From assembly GCA_913020275.1 (NCBI GenBank), contig CAJWBV010000070.1, forward strand, positions 1-5,559: a stretch of DNA of 5,559 nt, read 5' to 3'. A program made the position numbers and the translations under genes. The stretch comes from an uncultured Rhodobiaceae bacterium. Its GTDB lineage: Bacteria > Pseudomonadota > Alphaproteobacteria > RS24. This document shows, piece after piece, positions 1-5,559 of the stretch. The notes beneath the pieces were generated by a model, which was not told the DNA's origin, did not search any database, and saw only the letters and a list, made by a program, of their open reading frames with translations. Positions within the stretch are counted from its first letter, which is position 1, and each line of letters begins with the position of its first letter.

Positions 1-488
1 CCGGGTTGACCAAGGGCGATGTCATTCAAACCGTCAATGGGCGCGATGTTTTTTCGCCAGCCGATGTGCGTTTCCGTATCGGCACGCTTGAAATCGGAGG
101 TCAGGTTGAACTGGGTGCCTACCGGCGCAGCGAGCAAATTGTAATTGATGTGGCGCTTGTTGCAGCACCTGAGGTGCCGTTGCGAAATGTGCAGCGTGTC
201 ACCGGTCAAAGCCCGCTGGCGGGCTTGCAAATTGCCAATATCAATCCGGCTTTGTCGGAAGAGCGCGATTTGCCGGCTGGCAAAAAGGGTGTAATTGTGC
301 TGGATGTTGCCGCCAATAGTGAAGCGCAGCGGGCGGGCTTTCGCACAGGTGACATTGTTTTGCAAATCAACGCATCGCCCATTGAGCGCGTGCAGGATGT
401 GTTGCGTCTGGCGCGCAATGCTTCCGGCGACACCGCGCTTGAGATAGAGCGCGGCAATCGCCGCTTGCGTGTTACATTGCGGCGATAG
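1..488 (+). CDS. Do/HtrA-family periplasmic serine protease, C-terminal part (partial)
   Basis: The reading frame is open from the first complete codon (base 3) to the TAG at 486-488, giving 161 residues with no true start. The TTG at 6 is an internal codon, not a start. The fragment opens inside a PDZ domain: GLTKGDVIQTVNGRDV (residues 1-16) is the typical 'GL..GDVI..vNG' strand-turn of PDZ1. A second PDZ follows at about residues 70-160, with KKGVIVLDVAANSEAQRAGF and GDIVLQINASPIE. Two C-terminal PDZ domains are the signature of DegP/DegQ/Do proteases, which degrade or refold damaged envelope proteins in the periplasm. The signal peptide and the His-Asp-Ser trypsin-like domain would lie upstream, outside the window, so catalytic competence cannot be judged. 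crcB starts 9 nt after the stop, which suggests co-transcription. A non-protease two-PDZ protein is possible but less likely. I cannot choose between degP and degQ. Confidence 0.85.
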   Translation, partial: GLTKGDVIQTVNGRDVFSPADVRFRIGTLEIGGQVELGAYRRSEQIVIDVALVAAPEVPLRNVQRVTGQSPLAGLQIANINPALSEERDLPAGKKGVIVLDVAANSEAQRAGFRTGDIVLQINASPIERVQDVLRLARNASGDTALEIERGNRRLRVTLRR

Positions 489-490
489 GT
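487..490 (+). promoter_or_regulatory. Ribosome binding site of crcB, overlapping the upstream stop codon
   Basis: AGGT, a partial Shine-Dalgarno core, begins inside the TAG stop of the protease gene and sits 7 nt before the GTG at 498. For the next in-frame ATG (504) the spacing would be 13 nt, so this site favours the GTG start. It is short and its function is inferred from spacing only. Confidence 0.5.
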
Positions 491-497
491 TTAAATC

Positions 498-890
498 GTG
501 ACGATGAGCTTTCAAATTTTGCTGGTGGCCACAGGCGGTGCGACGGGGGCGGTTGGCCGTTTTCTGGTCTCGCTTCTGGTGCGCTCAAGTGGTGCGGGCG
601 GGTTCCCGTGGGCCACTTTCGTTGTCAATCTGACAGGCTGCCTGTTGATGGGGCTTTTAATTGGCTGGCTGTGGCGTCTACCGCCCGGCACAAGCGAAGC
701 TGTTCGTCTGTTTGGCGGTGTCGGCGTGCTCGGGGGCTTTACCACATTTTCCGCCTTTTCGCTGGAACTGTTTCAGCTTATTGAACGCCGCGATATGTGG
801 CCCGCGCTAACCTATGCGGGAGGATCGTTGCTGGGTGGGCTTATTGCCTTTGCCGTAGGTCTTTATTTCATGCGGGCGGTTGCGCCATGA
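498..890 (+). CDS. crcB: Fluoride channel CrcB/Fluc
   Basis: The 130-residue product has the usual length for a single-domain Fluc subunit. This family forms dual-topology homodimeric channels in the inner membrane that let fluoride leave the cytoplasm. Three family motifs are visible: GGATGAVGRF at 13-22 (family GGxxGAxxRY); FPWATFVVNLTGCLLMG at 36-52 with the conserved pore Asn (N44); and GGFTTFSAFSLE at 79-90, carrying the TTFS break of helix 3 and the two Phe of the fluoride track (F84, F87). Four hydrophobic segments lie at about 5-28, 38-58, 70-95 and 103-127. The start is GTG at 498 because AGGT lies 7 nt before it; ATG at 504 would remove only two residues. The stop shares ATGA (887-890) with the next start, indicating coupling. 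The 9-nt upstream gap leaves no room for a fluoride riboswitch, so expression probably follows the operon. Confidence 0.95.
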   Translation: MTMSFQILLVATGGATGAVGRFLVSLLVRSSGAGGFPWATFVVNLTGCLLMGLLIGWLWRLPPGTSEAVRLFGGVGVLGGFTTFSAFSLELFQLIERRDMWPALTYAGGSLLGGLIAFAVGLYFMRAVAP

Positions 891-1885
891 GCGGTGTGCA
901 GCACCGCGCGGTGAAGCCCGATGATGACGGGATGCGGCTCGACCGCTGGTTCCGCAAATATTTTGCCGGCCTTACCCATTCGCGGCTTGAGAAATTGTTG
1001 CGTCAGGGGCGTATTCGTCTGGACGGTGCACGTGCCAAAGCCAGCGACCGGGTGCAGACCGGCCAGCAGGTGCGTGTGCCGCCGGAAGTTCCGCGCGACG
1101 GGCAATCGCCGACACCCGCTTCGGGACGCGCGTCGCTGTCGCTGGTCGAGGGACTGCGCGCTTCTGTCATCCATCGTGACCAGCATTTGCTGGTGCTGAA
1201 CAAGCCATCCGGCCTGGCGGTTCAGGGGGGCAGCAAAACCAGCCAGCATGTTGACGGGGTTTTGCCGGAGTTGACCTTTGGCGCGCCGGAAGTGCCGCGC
1301 CTTGTCCACAGGCTCGACCGCGACACATCCGGCCTTTTGGTGTTGGCGCGCAGCCGCAAAGCGGCGCAGTTTCTGACCCGTCAATTTGCCGACCAGACGG
1401 TTGAAAAAATATATTGGGCACTGGTTTATGGGGTGCCGCGCCCGTCGCACGGCACAATCACTGCGCCGCTTGCCAAGCGCGCGGCGGCTGATGGCGGTGA
1501 ACGTGTGTTTCCTGTCGAAAAGGGCGACCCGGATGCCATGCGCGCGGTCACTGATTTTGCCGAAATAGCCCGTGTCGGCCAGCGCTTTACATGGATGGCC
1601 TTTCGCCCGCGCACGGGACGCACGCATCAGATACGCGCCCACGCTACGGCCATGGGTCATCCGCTTGTCGGCGATGGCAAATATCGCAGCGAGGCCGAAA
1701 ACGCCGATCATGGCGGTTTATTGCCGAAAAAGCTTCATTTGCACGCCCGATCGATTAAGATGCCGCATCCGGCCGGAGGGACATTTTCTGCCCTTGCCCC
1801 GCTTCGGGATCATATGGCTGACACATGGGATGTTTTAGATTTTGAACTTGAAGATGGAATATCACCATTTGCGGAGGAGGCATAA
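887..1885 (+). CDS. rluC: RluC-like 23S rRNA pseudouridine synthase (RluA family)
   Basis: This 332-residue protein isomerises uridines in large-subunit rRNA to pseudouridine. An S4 RNA-binding domain covers about 17-65 (RLDRWFRKYF; LEKLLRQGRIRLDG). A Pro/Ser/Gly-containing linker at about 69-88 leads to the catalytic domain, which starts with LLVLNKPSGLAVQGG (101-115). The catalytic motif HRLDRDTSG is at 141-149, with D144 the expected nucleophile. PRTGRTHQIRAH (241-252), HPLVGDGKY (258-266) and KLHLHA (282-287) complete the fold. The ATG at 887 overlaps the crcB stop (ATGA). The frame extends upstream to 797, but that part lies inside crcB and encodes no S4-like sequence, so 887 is preferred. 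No strong ribosome binding site precedes it, which fits coupling to crcB. The length and S4 domain fit RluC or RluD. RluC is my choice from overall resemblance to the alphaproteobacterial protein next to the HAD and ATP12 genes. The target uridines are not proven. Confidence 0.9.
   Translation: MSGVQHRAVKPDDDGMRLDRWFRKYFAGLTHSRLEKLLRQGRIRLDGARAKASDRVQTGQQVRVPPEVPRDGQSPTPASGRASLSLVEGLRASVIHRDQHLLVLNKPSGLAVQGGSKTSQHVDGVLPELTFGAPEVPRLVHRLDRDTSGLLVLARSRKAAQFLTRQFADQTVEKIYWALVYGVPRPSHGTITAPLAKRAAADGGERVFPVEKGDPDAMRAVTDFAEIARVGQRFTWMAFRPRTGRTHQIRAHATAMGHPLVGDGKYRSEAENADHGGLLPKKLHLHARSIKMPHPAGGTFSALAPLRDHMADTWDVLDFELEDGISPFAEEA
1873..1880 (+). promoter_or_regulatory. Strong Shine-Dalgarno of the HAD gene
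   Basis: GGAGGAGG ends 4 nt before the ATG at 1885, and its first GGAGG ends 7 nt before it. It also encodes the last Glu-Glu residues of the pseudouridine synthase. It is one of the two strongest ribosome binding sites in the window and fixes the start at the TAATG junction. Confidence 0.8.
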
Positions 1886-2553
1886 TGCGGCTGATTGTAT
1901 TTGATTGCGATGGCACACTTGTCGACAGCCAGCAGGCCATTGTTTCTGCCACATCCGAAGCTTTTGAGGTGGTTGGCGTAGCCGTACCGTCACGCGAAGA
2001 TATTCTGTCCGCCGTTGGCCTGCCTATTGAAGTTGCCATGCGACGCCACGCGCCGGACGCCGACGACACGCAGATTGACGAAATCCTGACCCTTTATCGG
2101 GCCGCGCATATTCGCCTGTCGCAACAAAGCGACCGTGGGCAGGTTCTGTTCGACGGTATGAAGGAAATTATCGAAATGCTGGGCGCTGAGTCCGATACAC
2201 GGCTGGGCATTGTCACGATGAAGTCGCGGCGCGGGTTGAACCGCGTGGTGGACGCCTATGGCATACGCGAATATTTTGCCACGCTGAAAAGTGCCGATGA
2301 TGGCCCGGGCAAACCGGCGCCGGACTTGTTGCTGGATGCCATGGCCGAATGCGACGTGACGGCCGCGCAAACTGTCATGATCGGCGATACAAGTTTCGAC
2401 ATGATTATGGCGAAAGCCGCCAATGCTTATGCTATCGGGGTCGGATGGGGCTATCAGAGTGTGGAAGAGGTGGTGGAAGCCGGGGCCGATGCGGTGGCCG
2501 AACAGCCCGAAAAACTCGTTGAATTGCTGAAAAACCTGCCGGCGCATGGTTAA
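1885..2553 (+). CDS. HAD-IA hydrolase, phosphoglycolate-phosphatase type
   Basis: This 222-residue cytoplasmic protein carries all four HAD motifs. Motif I is FDCDGTLVDS at 6-15, with nucleophile D7 and general acid/base D9. Motif II is IVTMKS at 109-114, with T111. Motif III is the Lys of PGKPAPD at 141-147 (K143). Motif IV is MIGDTSFD at 165-172, with D168 and D172 for Mg2+. The helical cap lies between motifs I and II (about 17-90), making this subfamily IA. The enzyme should hydrolyse a small phosphomonoester; phosphoglycolate is the family default (Gph), but cap sequences do not settle the substrate. The last A of the upstream TAA is the first base of the ATG (TAATG), and GGAGGAGG precedes it. 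The 3' end overlaps the ATP12 gene by 8 nt. The gene sits in the housekeeping group between rluC and ATP12, an order I recall from Rhizobiales. No key residue is missing. Confidence 0.93.
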   Translation: MRLIVFDCDGTLVDSQQAIVSATSEAFEVVGVAVPSREDILSAVGLPIEVAMRRHAPDADDTQIDEILTLYRAAHIRLSQQSDRGQVLFDGMKEIIEMLGAESDTRLGIVTMKSRRGLNRVVDAYGIREYFATLKSADDGPGKPAPDLLLDAMAECDVTAAQTVMIGDTSFDMIMAKAANAYAIGVGWGYQSVEEVVEAGADAVAEQPEKLVELLKNLPAHG

Positions 2554-3241
2554 GCGCTTTTATACGTCTGTCAAAACCGGACAGACCGAAGCCGGATATT
2601 TCGTTGCCCTTGACGACCGGCGGTTGAAAACACCGGCCAAACGCGACATTGATTTGCCGACTCAAGCATTGGCAACAGCCCTTGCAGAGGAATGGGATGC
2701 GCAAGAGGAAGAAGTTTTGCCGGCCTCCATGCCGGTGATGCGACTGGTCGCCACGGCAATTGACCGTGTTGGCGACGCGTTGGATGCAACGGTCGCCAGT
2801 TTTGTCGATTATGCCGGTTCGGACATGTTGCTCTATCGCGCCGAAGCGCCACCGAAACTTGTGAAGCATCAGGATGAAAACTGGTCGCCCGTTCTCGCTT
2901 GGGCGAAAGGACGGTTTGATTTGGCTTTCACTGTCACCAGCGGCGTTTTGCCCGTCGACCAGCCCGCGGACAATGCGGCGCGGCTCACAAAAATTGCCGG
3001 TCGTGACGTGTTTCGTGTTTCGGGGCTGGCGCATGGTGCGGCACTGCTGGGCTCGGCCATATTGACATTGGCGCTGGAGGCCGGGGAGATTTCCGCCGAA
3101 CGCGCGCATGCGCTTTCGAACCTTGATGCCCTGTTTCAGATTGACGAATGGGGCGCTGATGCCGAAGCTATGGAACGCCTTGAGCAAATTGCGCTGGATA
3201 TTCAAGCGTTAAACCGATATTTTTCAGCACTTAAGCCATAG
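2546..3241 (+). CDS. ATP12-family F1-ATPase assembly chaperone
   Basis: The 231-residue product matches the ATP12 family. In mitochondria these chaperones bind the free F1 alpha subunit before it assembles with beta into ATP synthase; the bacterial role is inferred from that. Visible family blocks are KRFYTSV at the very N-terminus; [19 protein letters not shown] (17-35), a beta-rich Atp12 N-domain; LAEEWDAQ (46-53); [14 protein letters not shown] (62-75); [14 protein letters not shown] (89-102), followed by W113 and W119; and DEWGADAEA (200-208) near the C-terminus. The ATG at 2546 lies 8 nt inside the HAD gene in another frame. A TGA at 2528-2530 in this frame rules out an upstream start. 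No Shine-Dalgarno is evident, so translation probably depends on ribosomes terminating on the HAD gene. As I recall the family, many relatives have about 20-30 more residues before KRFY, so this copy is short at the N-terminus. The genuine Atp12 core appears complete. Confidence 0.93.
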   Translation: MVKRFYTSVKTGQTEAGYFVALDDRRLKTPAKRDIDLPTQALATALAEEWDAQEEEVLPASMPVMRLVATAIDRVGDALDATVASFVDYAGSDMLLYRAEAPPKLVKHQDENWSPVLAWAKGRFDLAFTVTSGVLPVDQPADNAARLTKIAGRDVFRVSGLAHGAALLGSAILTLALEAGEISAERAHALSNLDALFQIDEWGADAEAMERLEQIALDIQALNRYFSALKP

Positions 3242-3252
3242 ATATTTGGCTT
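3233..3252. repeat. Short inverted repeat spanning the ATP12 stop codon
   Basis: AAGCCA (3233-3238) and TGGCTT (3247-3252) are perfect reverse complements separated by 8 nt, so the mRNA could form a 6-bp hairpin ending 4 nt before the pccB ribosome binding site. No U-run follows, so it is not an intrinsic terminator. The stem is short and could arise by chance. Confidence 0.3.
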
Positions 3253-3256
3253 CAAA

Positions 3257-3263
3257 GGGAGGG
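3257..3263 (+). promoter_or_regulatory. Shine-Dalgarno of pccB
   Basis: GGGAGGG lies in the only sizeable gap of the window (3242-3270) and ends 7 nt before the GTG at 3271. The in-frame ATG at 3289 would be 25 nt away, so the site decides for the GTG. I see no clear -35/-10 pair in the gap, so any promoter for pccBA would have to lie within the ATP12 gene. Confidence 0.75.
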
Positions 3264-3270
3264 CTGGTTC

Positions 3271-4803
3271 GTGAACGATATTAATCGCATGCTTGAAGAG
3301 CGCCGCCAGGTGGCGCGCCAAGGTGGTGGTGAAAAACGCATTGAAGCCCAACACGCGCGCGGCAAGCTCACGGCCCGCGAGCGCATAGATTTGCTTCTCG
3401 ATCCTGGCAGTTTTGAAGAGATCGACATGTTCGTCGAGCATGACTGCCACGAGTTCGGCATGGAAGAACGCAAAATACCCGGTGACGGCGTTGTTACGGG
3501 CTGGGGCACGGTCAACGGGCGTCCCATCTATGTTTATGCGAAAGATTTCACCGTGTTTGGCGGGTCGCTGTCACGCGCGCATTCGCGCAAAATCAACAAA
3601 GTGCAGGATATGGCCTTGCGCAACGGCACACCGATTATCGGCATTCTCGATGCCGGCGGTGCACGCATTCAAGAAGGGGTCGACGCGCTGGGCGGCTATG
3701 CCGAGGTTTTTCAGCGCAATACGCTTGCTTCCGGCGTTATTCCCCAAATCACCATGATTATGGGACCGTGCGCGGGGGGCGATGTATATTCGCCGGCCAT
3801 TACCGATTTCGTTTTCATGATCCGCAACACTTCCTACATGTTCGTGACCGGCCCCGACGTTGTGAAAACCGTGACCAATGAAGAAGTGACGGCGGAAGAA
3901 CTGGGCGGTGCGAAAGTGCATACAACGCGCTCATCCGTTGCCGATGGTGCATTTGACAATGATGTCGAGGCGTTGAACCAGTTGCGTCGGCTGATTGACT
4001 TTTTGCCTTTGAGCAACCGCACCGGCGTGCCGGAACGCCCGACATTTGACTTGCGCGACCGCGTGGAGCCCTCGCTCGACACGCTGGTTCCCGAAAATGC
4101 CAACATGCCTTACGACATGGGCGAACTGGTTCTGAAAATGGTGGATGAGGGCGATTTTTTTGAAATCCAGCCTGACTTTGCCAAGAACATTATCGTCGGT
4201 TTCGGCCGCATGGAAGGGCGCACGGTGGGCTTTGTTGCCAATCAACCCATGGTGCTGGCCGGCGTGCTGGACAGCGATGCCAGCCGCAAGGCGGCACGTT
4301 TTGTGCGGTTCTGCGATTGTTTCGATATTCCGATTGTGACGCTGGTTGATGTGCCTGGCTTTTTGCCCGGCACGGCGCAGGAATATGGCGGGCTTATCAA
4401 GCATGGCGCAAAACTTCTTTTTGCCTATGCCGAAGCCACAGTGCCGAAAATTACGGTGATTACGCGCAAAGCCTATGGTGGTGCATATGATGTGATGGCG
4501 TCGAAACACTTGCGCGGGGATGTGAATTATGCGTGGCCGACGGCGGAGATTGCCGTGATGGGTGCCAAGGGCGCGGTGGAGATTATTTTCCGCAATGCTC
4601 TGGGCGATGACGAAGAGATTGAACGGCGCACCAAGGAATATGAGGAAAAGTTCCTCAATCCGTTTGTCGCCGCAGAGCGCGGTTACATTGACGAGGTTAT
4701 TCAGCCGCATAATACACGCCGACGGGTTGCCCGCGCACTGGCCTTGCTGCGCGGCAAGAAGCTCGAAAATCCCTGGAAAAAACACGACAATATCCCGCTA
4801 TAG
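3271..4803 (+). CDS. pccB: Propionyl-CoA carboxylase beta chain (carboxyltransferase)
   Basis: This 510-residue subunit transfers the carboxyl group from carboxybiotin to propionyl-CoA, giving methylmalonyl-CoA, as part of the cytoplasmic alpha/beta complex used to degrade propionate, odd-chain fatty acids and some amino acids. The N-terminal crotonase-like half carries [19 protein letters not shown] (129-147) and [12 protein letters not shown] (166-177), one oxyanion region. The C-terminal half carries [15 protein letters not shown] (360-374) and [14 protein letters not shown] (400-413). D407 in GGAYD is the position where propionyl-CoA enzymes usually have Asp and acetyl-CoA-preferring actinobacterial paralogues have Ile. 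[20 protein letters not shown] (421-440) and the C-terminal [10 protein letters not shown] (501-510) are nearly the same as in human PCCB as I remember it. Start is GTG at 3271, chosen on Shine-Dalgarno spacing. pccA begins 9 nt downstream, so the two subunits are very probably made from one mRNA. Methylcrotonyl-CoA carboxylase beta is a less likely alternative. Confidence 0.96.
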   Translation: MNDINRMLEERRQVARQGGGEKRIEAQHARGKLTARERIDLLLDPGSFEEIDMFVEHDCHEFGMEERKIPGDGVVTGWGTVNGRPIYVYAKDFTVFGGSLSRAHSRKINKVQDMALRNGTPIIGILDAGGARIQEGVDALGGYAEVFQRNTLASGVIPQITMIMGPCAGGDVYSPAITDFVFMIRNTSYMFVTGPDVVKTVTNEEVTAEELGGAKVHTTRSSVADGAFDNDVEALNQLRRLIDFLPLSNRTGVPERPTFDLRDRVEPSLDTLVPENANMPYDMGELVLKMVDEGDFFEIQPDFAKNIIVGFGRMEGRTVGFVANQPMVLAGVLDSDASRKAARFVRFCDCFDIPIVTLVDVPGFLPGTAQEYGGLIKHGAKLLFAYAEATVPKITVITRKAYGGAYDVMASKHLRGDVNYAWPTAEIAVMGAKGAVEIIFRNALGDDEEIERRTKEYEEKFLNPFVAAERGYIDEVIQPHNTRRRVARALALLRGKKLENPWKKHDNIPL

Positions 4804-4805
4804 GT
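4802..4805 (+). promoter_or_regulatory. Ribosome binding site of pccA, overlapping the pccB stop codon
   Basis: AGGT begins within the TAG stop of pccB and lies 7 nt before the ATG at 4813. The geometry is the same as at the protease-crcB junction, and it suggests that terminating pccB ribosomes help load pccA. The match to the anti-Shine-Dalgarno is only 4 nt. Confidence 0.5.
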
Positions 4806-4812
4806 TCGCTGC

Positions 4813-5559
4813 ATGTTTAAAAAGATACTCATTGCCAATCGCGGGGAAATCGCCTGCCGCGTCATTCGCACCGCCCGCGAGATGGGCATTAAAACGGTCG
4901 CCGTTTATTCCGATGCTGATGCGCGCGCCCAGCACGTTAAAGACGCTGACGAGGCAGTGCATATTGGCGGTGCGCCGGCCGGCGAAAGCTATCTCGTTAT
5001 CGACAAAATTATCGACGCCATTCGCCAGACCGGAGCTGAAGCTGTGCACCCGGGTTATGGATTTTTGAGCGAAAACAAGGCTTTCGCCGAAGTTCTTGAA
5101 AAAGAGGGTGTGGCCTTTATCGGCCCGCCGCCCGGTGCCATTGAGGCCATGGGCGATAAAATCACTTCGAAAAAACTGGCCGCCGAAGCTGGCGTCAGCA
5201 CTGTTCCGGGGCATATGGGGTTGATTGAAGACGCCGAAGAAGCGGTGAAAATTGCCAATGAAATCGGCTATCCGGTCATGATTAAGGCCTCGGCCGGTGG
5301 CGGCGGCAAAGGCATGCGGATTGCGTTTAATGATGATGATGCACGCGAGGGATTTCAGTCGTCAAAAAACGAAGCGGCGGCGAGTTTTGGCGATGACCGT
5401 ATTTTTATCGAGAAATTTGTTACCCAGCCGCGCCATATCGAAATTCAGGTGCTGGGCGACACGCACGGCAATATAGTCTATCTCGGCGAACGCGAATGTT
5501 CGATCCAGCGGCGCAACCAGAAGGTTATCGAAGAAGCGCCCAGCCCGTTCCTTGACAAG
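4813..5559 (+). CDS. pccA: Propionyl-CoA carboxylase alpha chain, biotin carboxylase part (partial)
   Basis: The frame starts at ATG 4813 and stays open for 249 codons to the window end, so the 3' part is missing. The product carboxylates biotin with ATP and bicarbonate and hands the carboxyl group to Pcc[21 protein letters not shown] (1-20) begins the biotin carboxylase N-domain. [11 protein letters not shown] (78-88) is the family signature, followed by K117 in MGDKITSK. The ATP-grasp domain shows [14 protein letters not shown] (157-170), with K159 and the glycine-rich loop. [18 protein letters not shown] (199-216) includes H209, and [20 protein letters not shown] (226-245) includes C229, Q232 and K237. 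Asn at 235, where E. coli AccC has His, fits PccA rather than AccC. Full-length PccA is usually about 660-670 residues, with a BT domain and a C-terminal biotinyl domain carrying a biotinylated MKM Lys; these lie beyond the window. AccC or MccA are alternatives, but adjacency to pccB favours PccA. Confidence 0.93.
   Translation, partial: MFKKILIANRGEIACRVIRTAREMGIKTVAVYSDADARAQHVKDADEAVHIGGAPAGESYLVIDKIIDAIRQTGAEAVHPGYGFLSENKAFAEVLEKEGVAFIGPPPGAIEAMGDKITSKKLAAEAGVSTVPGHMGLIEDAEEAVKIANEIGYPVMIKASAGGGGKGMRIAFNDDDAREGFQSSKNEAAASFGDDRIFIEKFVTQPRHIEIQVLGDTHGNIVYLGERECSIQRRNQKVIEEAPSPFLDK

Noticed and set aside
489..497. Search for a fluoride riboswitch upstream of crcB
   Set aside because: The gap is 9 nt, far too short for the aptamer, and the preceding bases encode conserved PDZ sequence.
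797..886. Possible 30-residue N-terminal extension of the pseudouridine synthase starting at ATG 797
   Set aside because: It would lie wholly within crcB in another frame and encodes a Cys/Arg-rich stretch unlike the family. ATG 887 at the ATGA overlap gives the expected N-terminus.
863..1711. Long open frame (282 codons) on the - strand opposite the pseudouridine synthase gene
   Set aside because: It mirrors a well-supported + strand gene with intact catalytic motifs. Its translation is rich in Arg, Ala and Gln with no recognisable motif, as expected for an antisense shadow in GC-rich DNA.
3180..3215. TTGAGC followed about 17 nt later by an A/T-rich hexamer, considered as a promoter for pccBA
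   Set aside because: It is inside the ATP12 coding region, the -10 match is poor, and alphaproteobacterial promoters are too degenerate for this to be supported by eye.
3931..4785. Long open frame (284 codons) on the - strand opposite pccB
   Set aside because: It is entirely inside the highly conserved pccB coding region. The His/Asn/Arg-rich translation shows no domain, so it is a codon-bias shadow.
4973..4984. Perfect 12-bp palindrome CGCCGGCCGGCG
   Set aside because: It lies inside pccA codons for common Ala/Gly/Pro residues, and GC-rich self-complementary runs of this kind are expected by chance. There is no context for a regulatory site.
4562..5068. Open frame of 168 codons on the + strand crossing the pccB-pccA junction
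   Set aside because: Both overlapped frames encode conserved carboxylase motifs, and this third frame has no recognisable content or ribosome binding site.

Overview
This is a compact housekeeping stretch from an alphaproteobacterium, most likely Hyphomicrobiales-like. The grounds are an ATP12-type F1-ATPase assembly chaperone (a family of alphaproteobacteria and mitochondria), a PccB very close to the mitochondrial type, and the order Do-like protease - crcB - rluC - HAD phosphatase - ATP12, which I recall from Rhizobium/Brucella relatives. GC is in the mid-to-high 50s percent by eye. All seven genes lie on the + strand and fill almost every base. The largest gap between genes is 29 nt, and no stretch over 300 bases lacks a gene.

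Layout: (1) 1-488, the C-terminal part of a periplasmic Do/HtrA-type serine protease (end of PDZ1 plus PDZ2), cut by the window start. (2) 498-890, the fluoride channel crcB. (3) 887-1885, an RluC-like 23S rRNA pseudouridine synthase. (4) 1885-2553, a HAD phosphatase of phosphoglycolate-phosphatase type. (5) 2546-3241, the ATP12 chaperone. (6) 3271-4803, propionyl-CoA carboxylase beta chain pccB. (7) 4813 to the window end, the N-terminal 249 residues of the alpha chain pccA, an open frame with no stop inside the window.

The spacing (+9, -4, -1, -8, +29, +9 nt) suggests one or two polycistronic units with translational coupling. The first five genes are a mixed housekeeping group: envelope proteolysis, fluoride export, rRNA modification, metabolite phosphatase and ATP synthase assembly. 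The last two encode the two subunits of one enzyme, the biotin-dependent carboxylase that turns propionyl-CoA into methylmalonyl-CoA. A 29-nt gap with a strong ribosome binding site separates the two groups.

I found no RNA genes, mobile elements, CRISPR arrays, convincing promoters or intrinsic terminators. I see no sign of an undescribed system. The findings concern gene arrangement and translation signals and are of modest interest.
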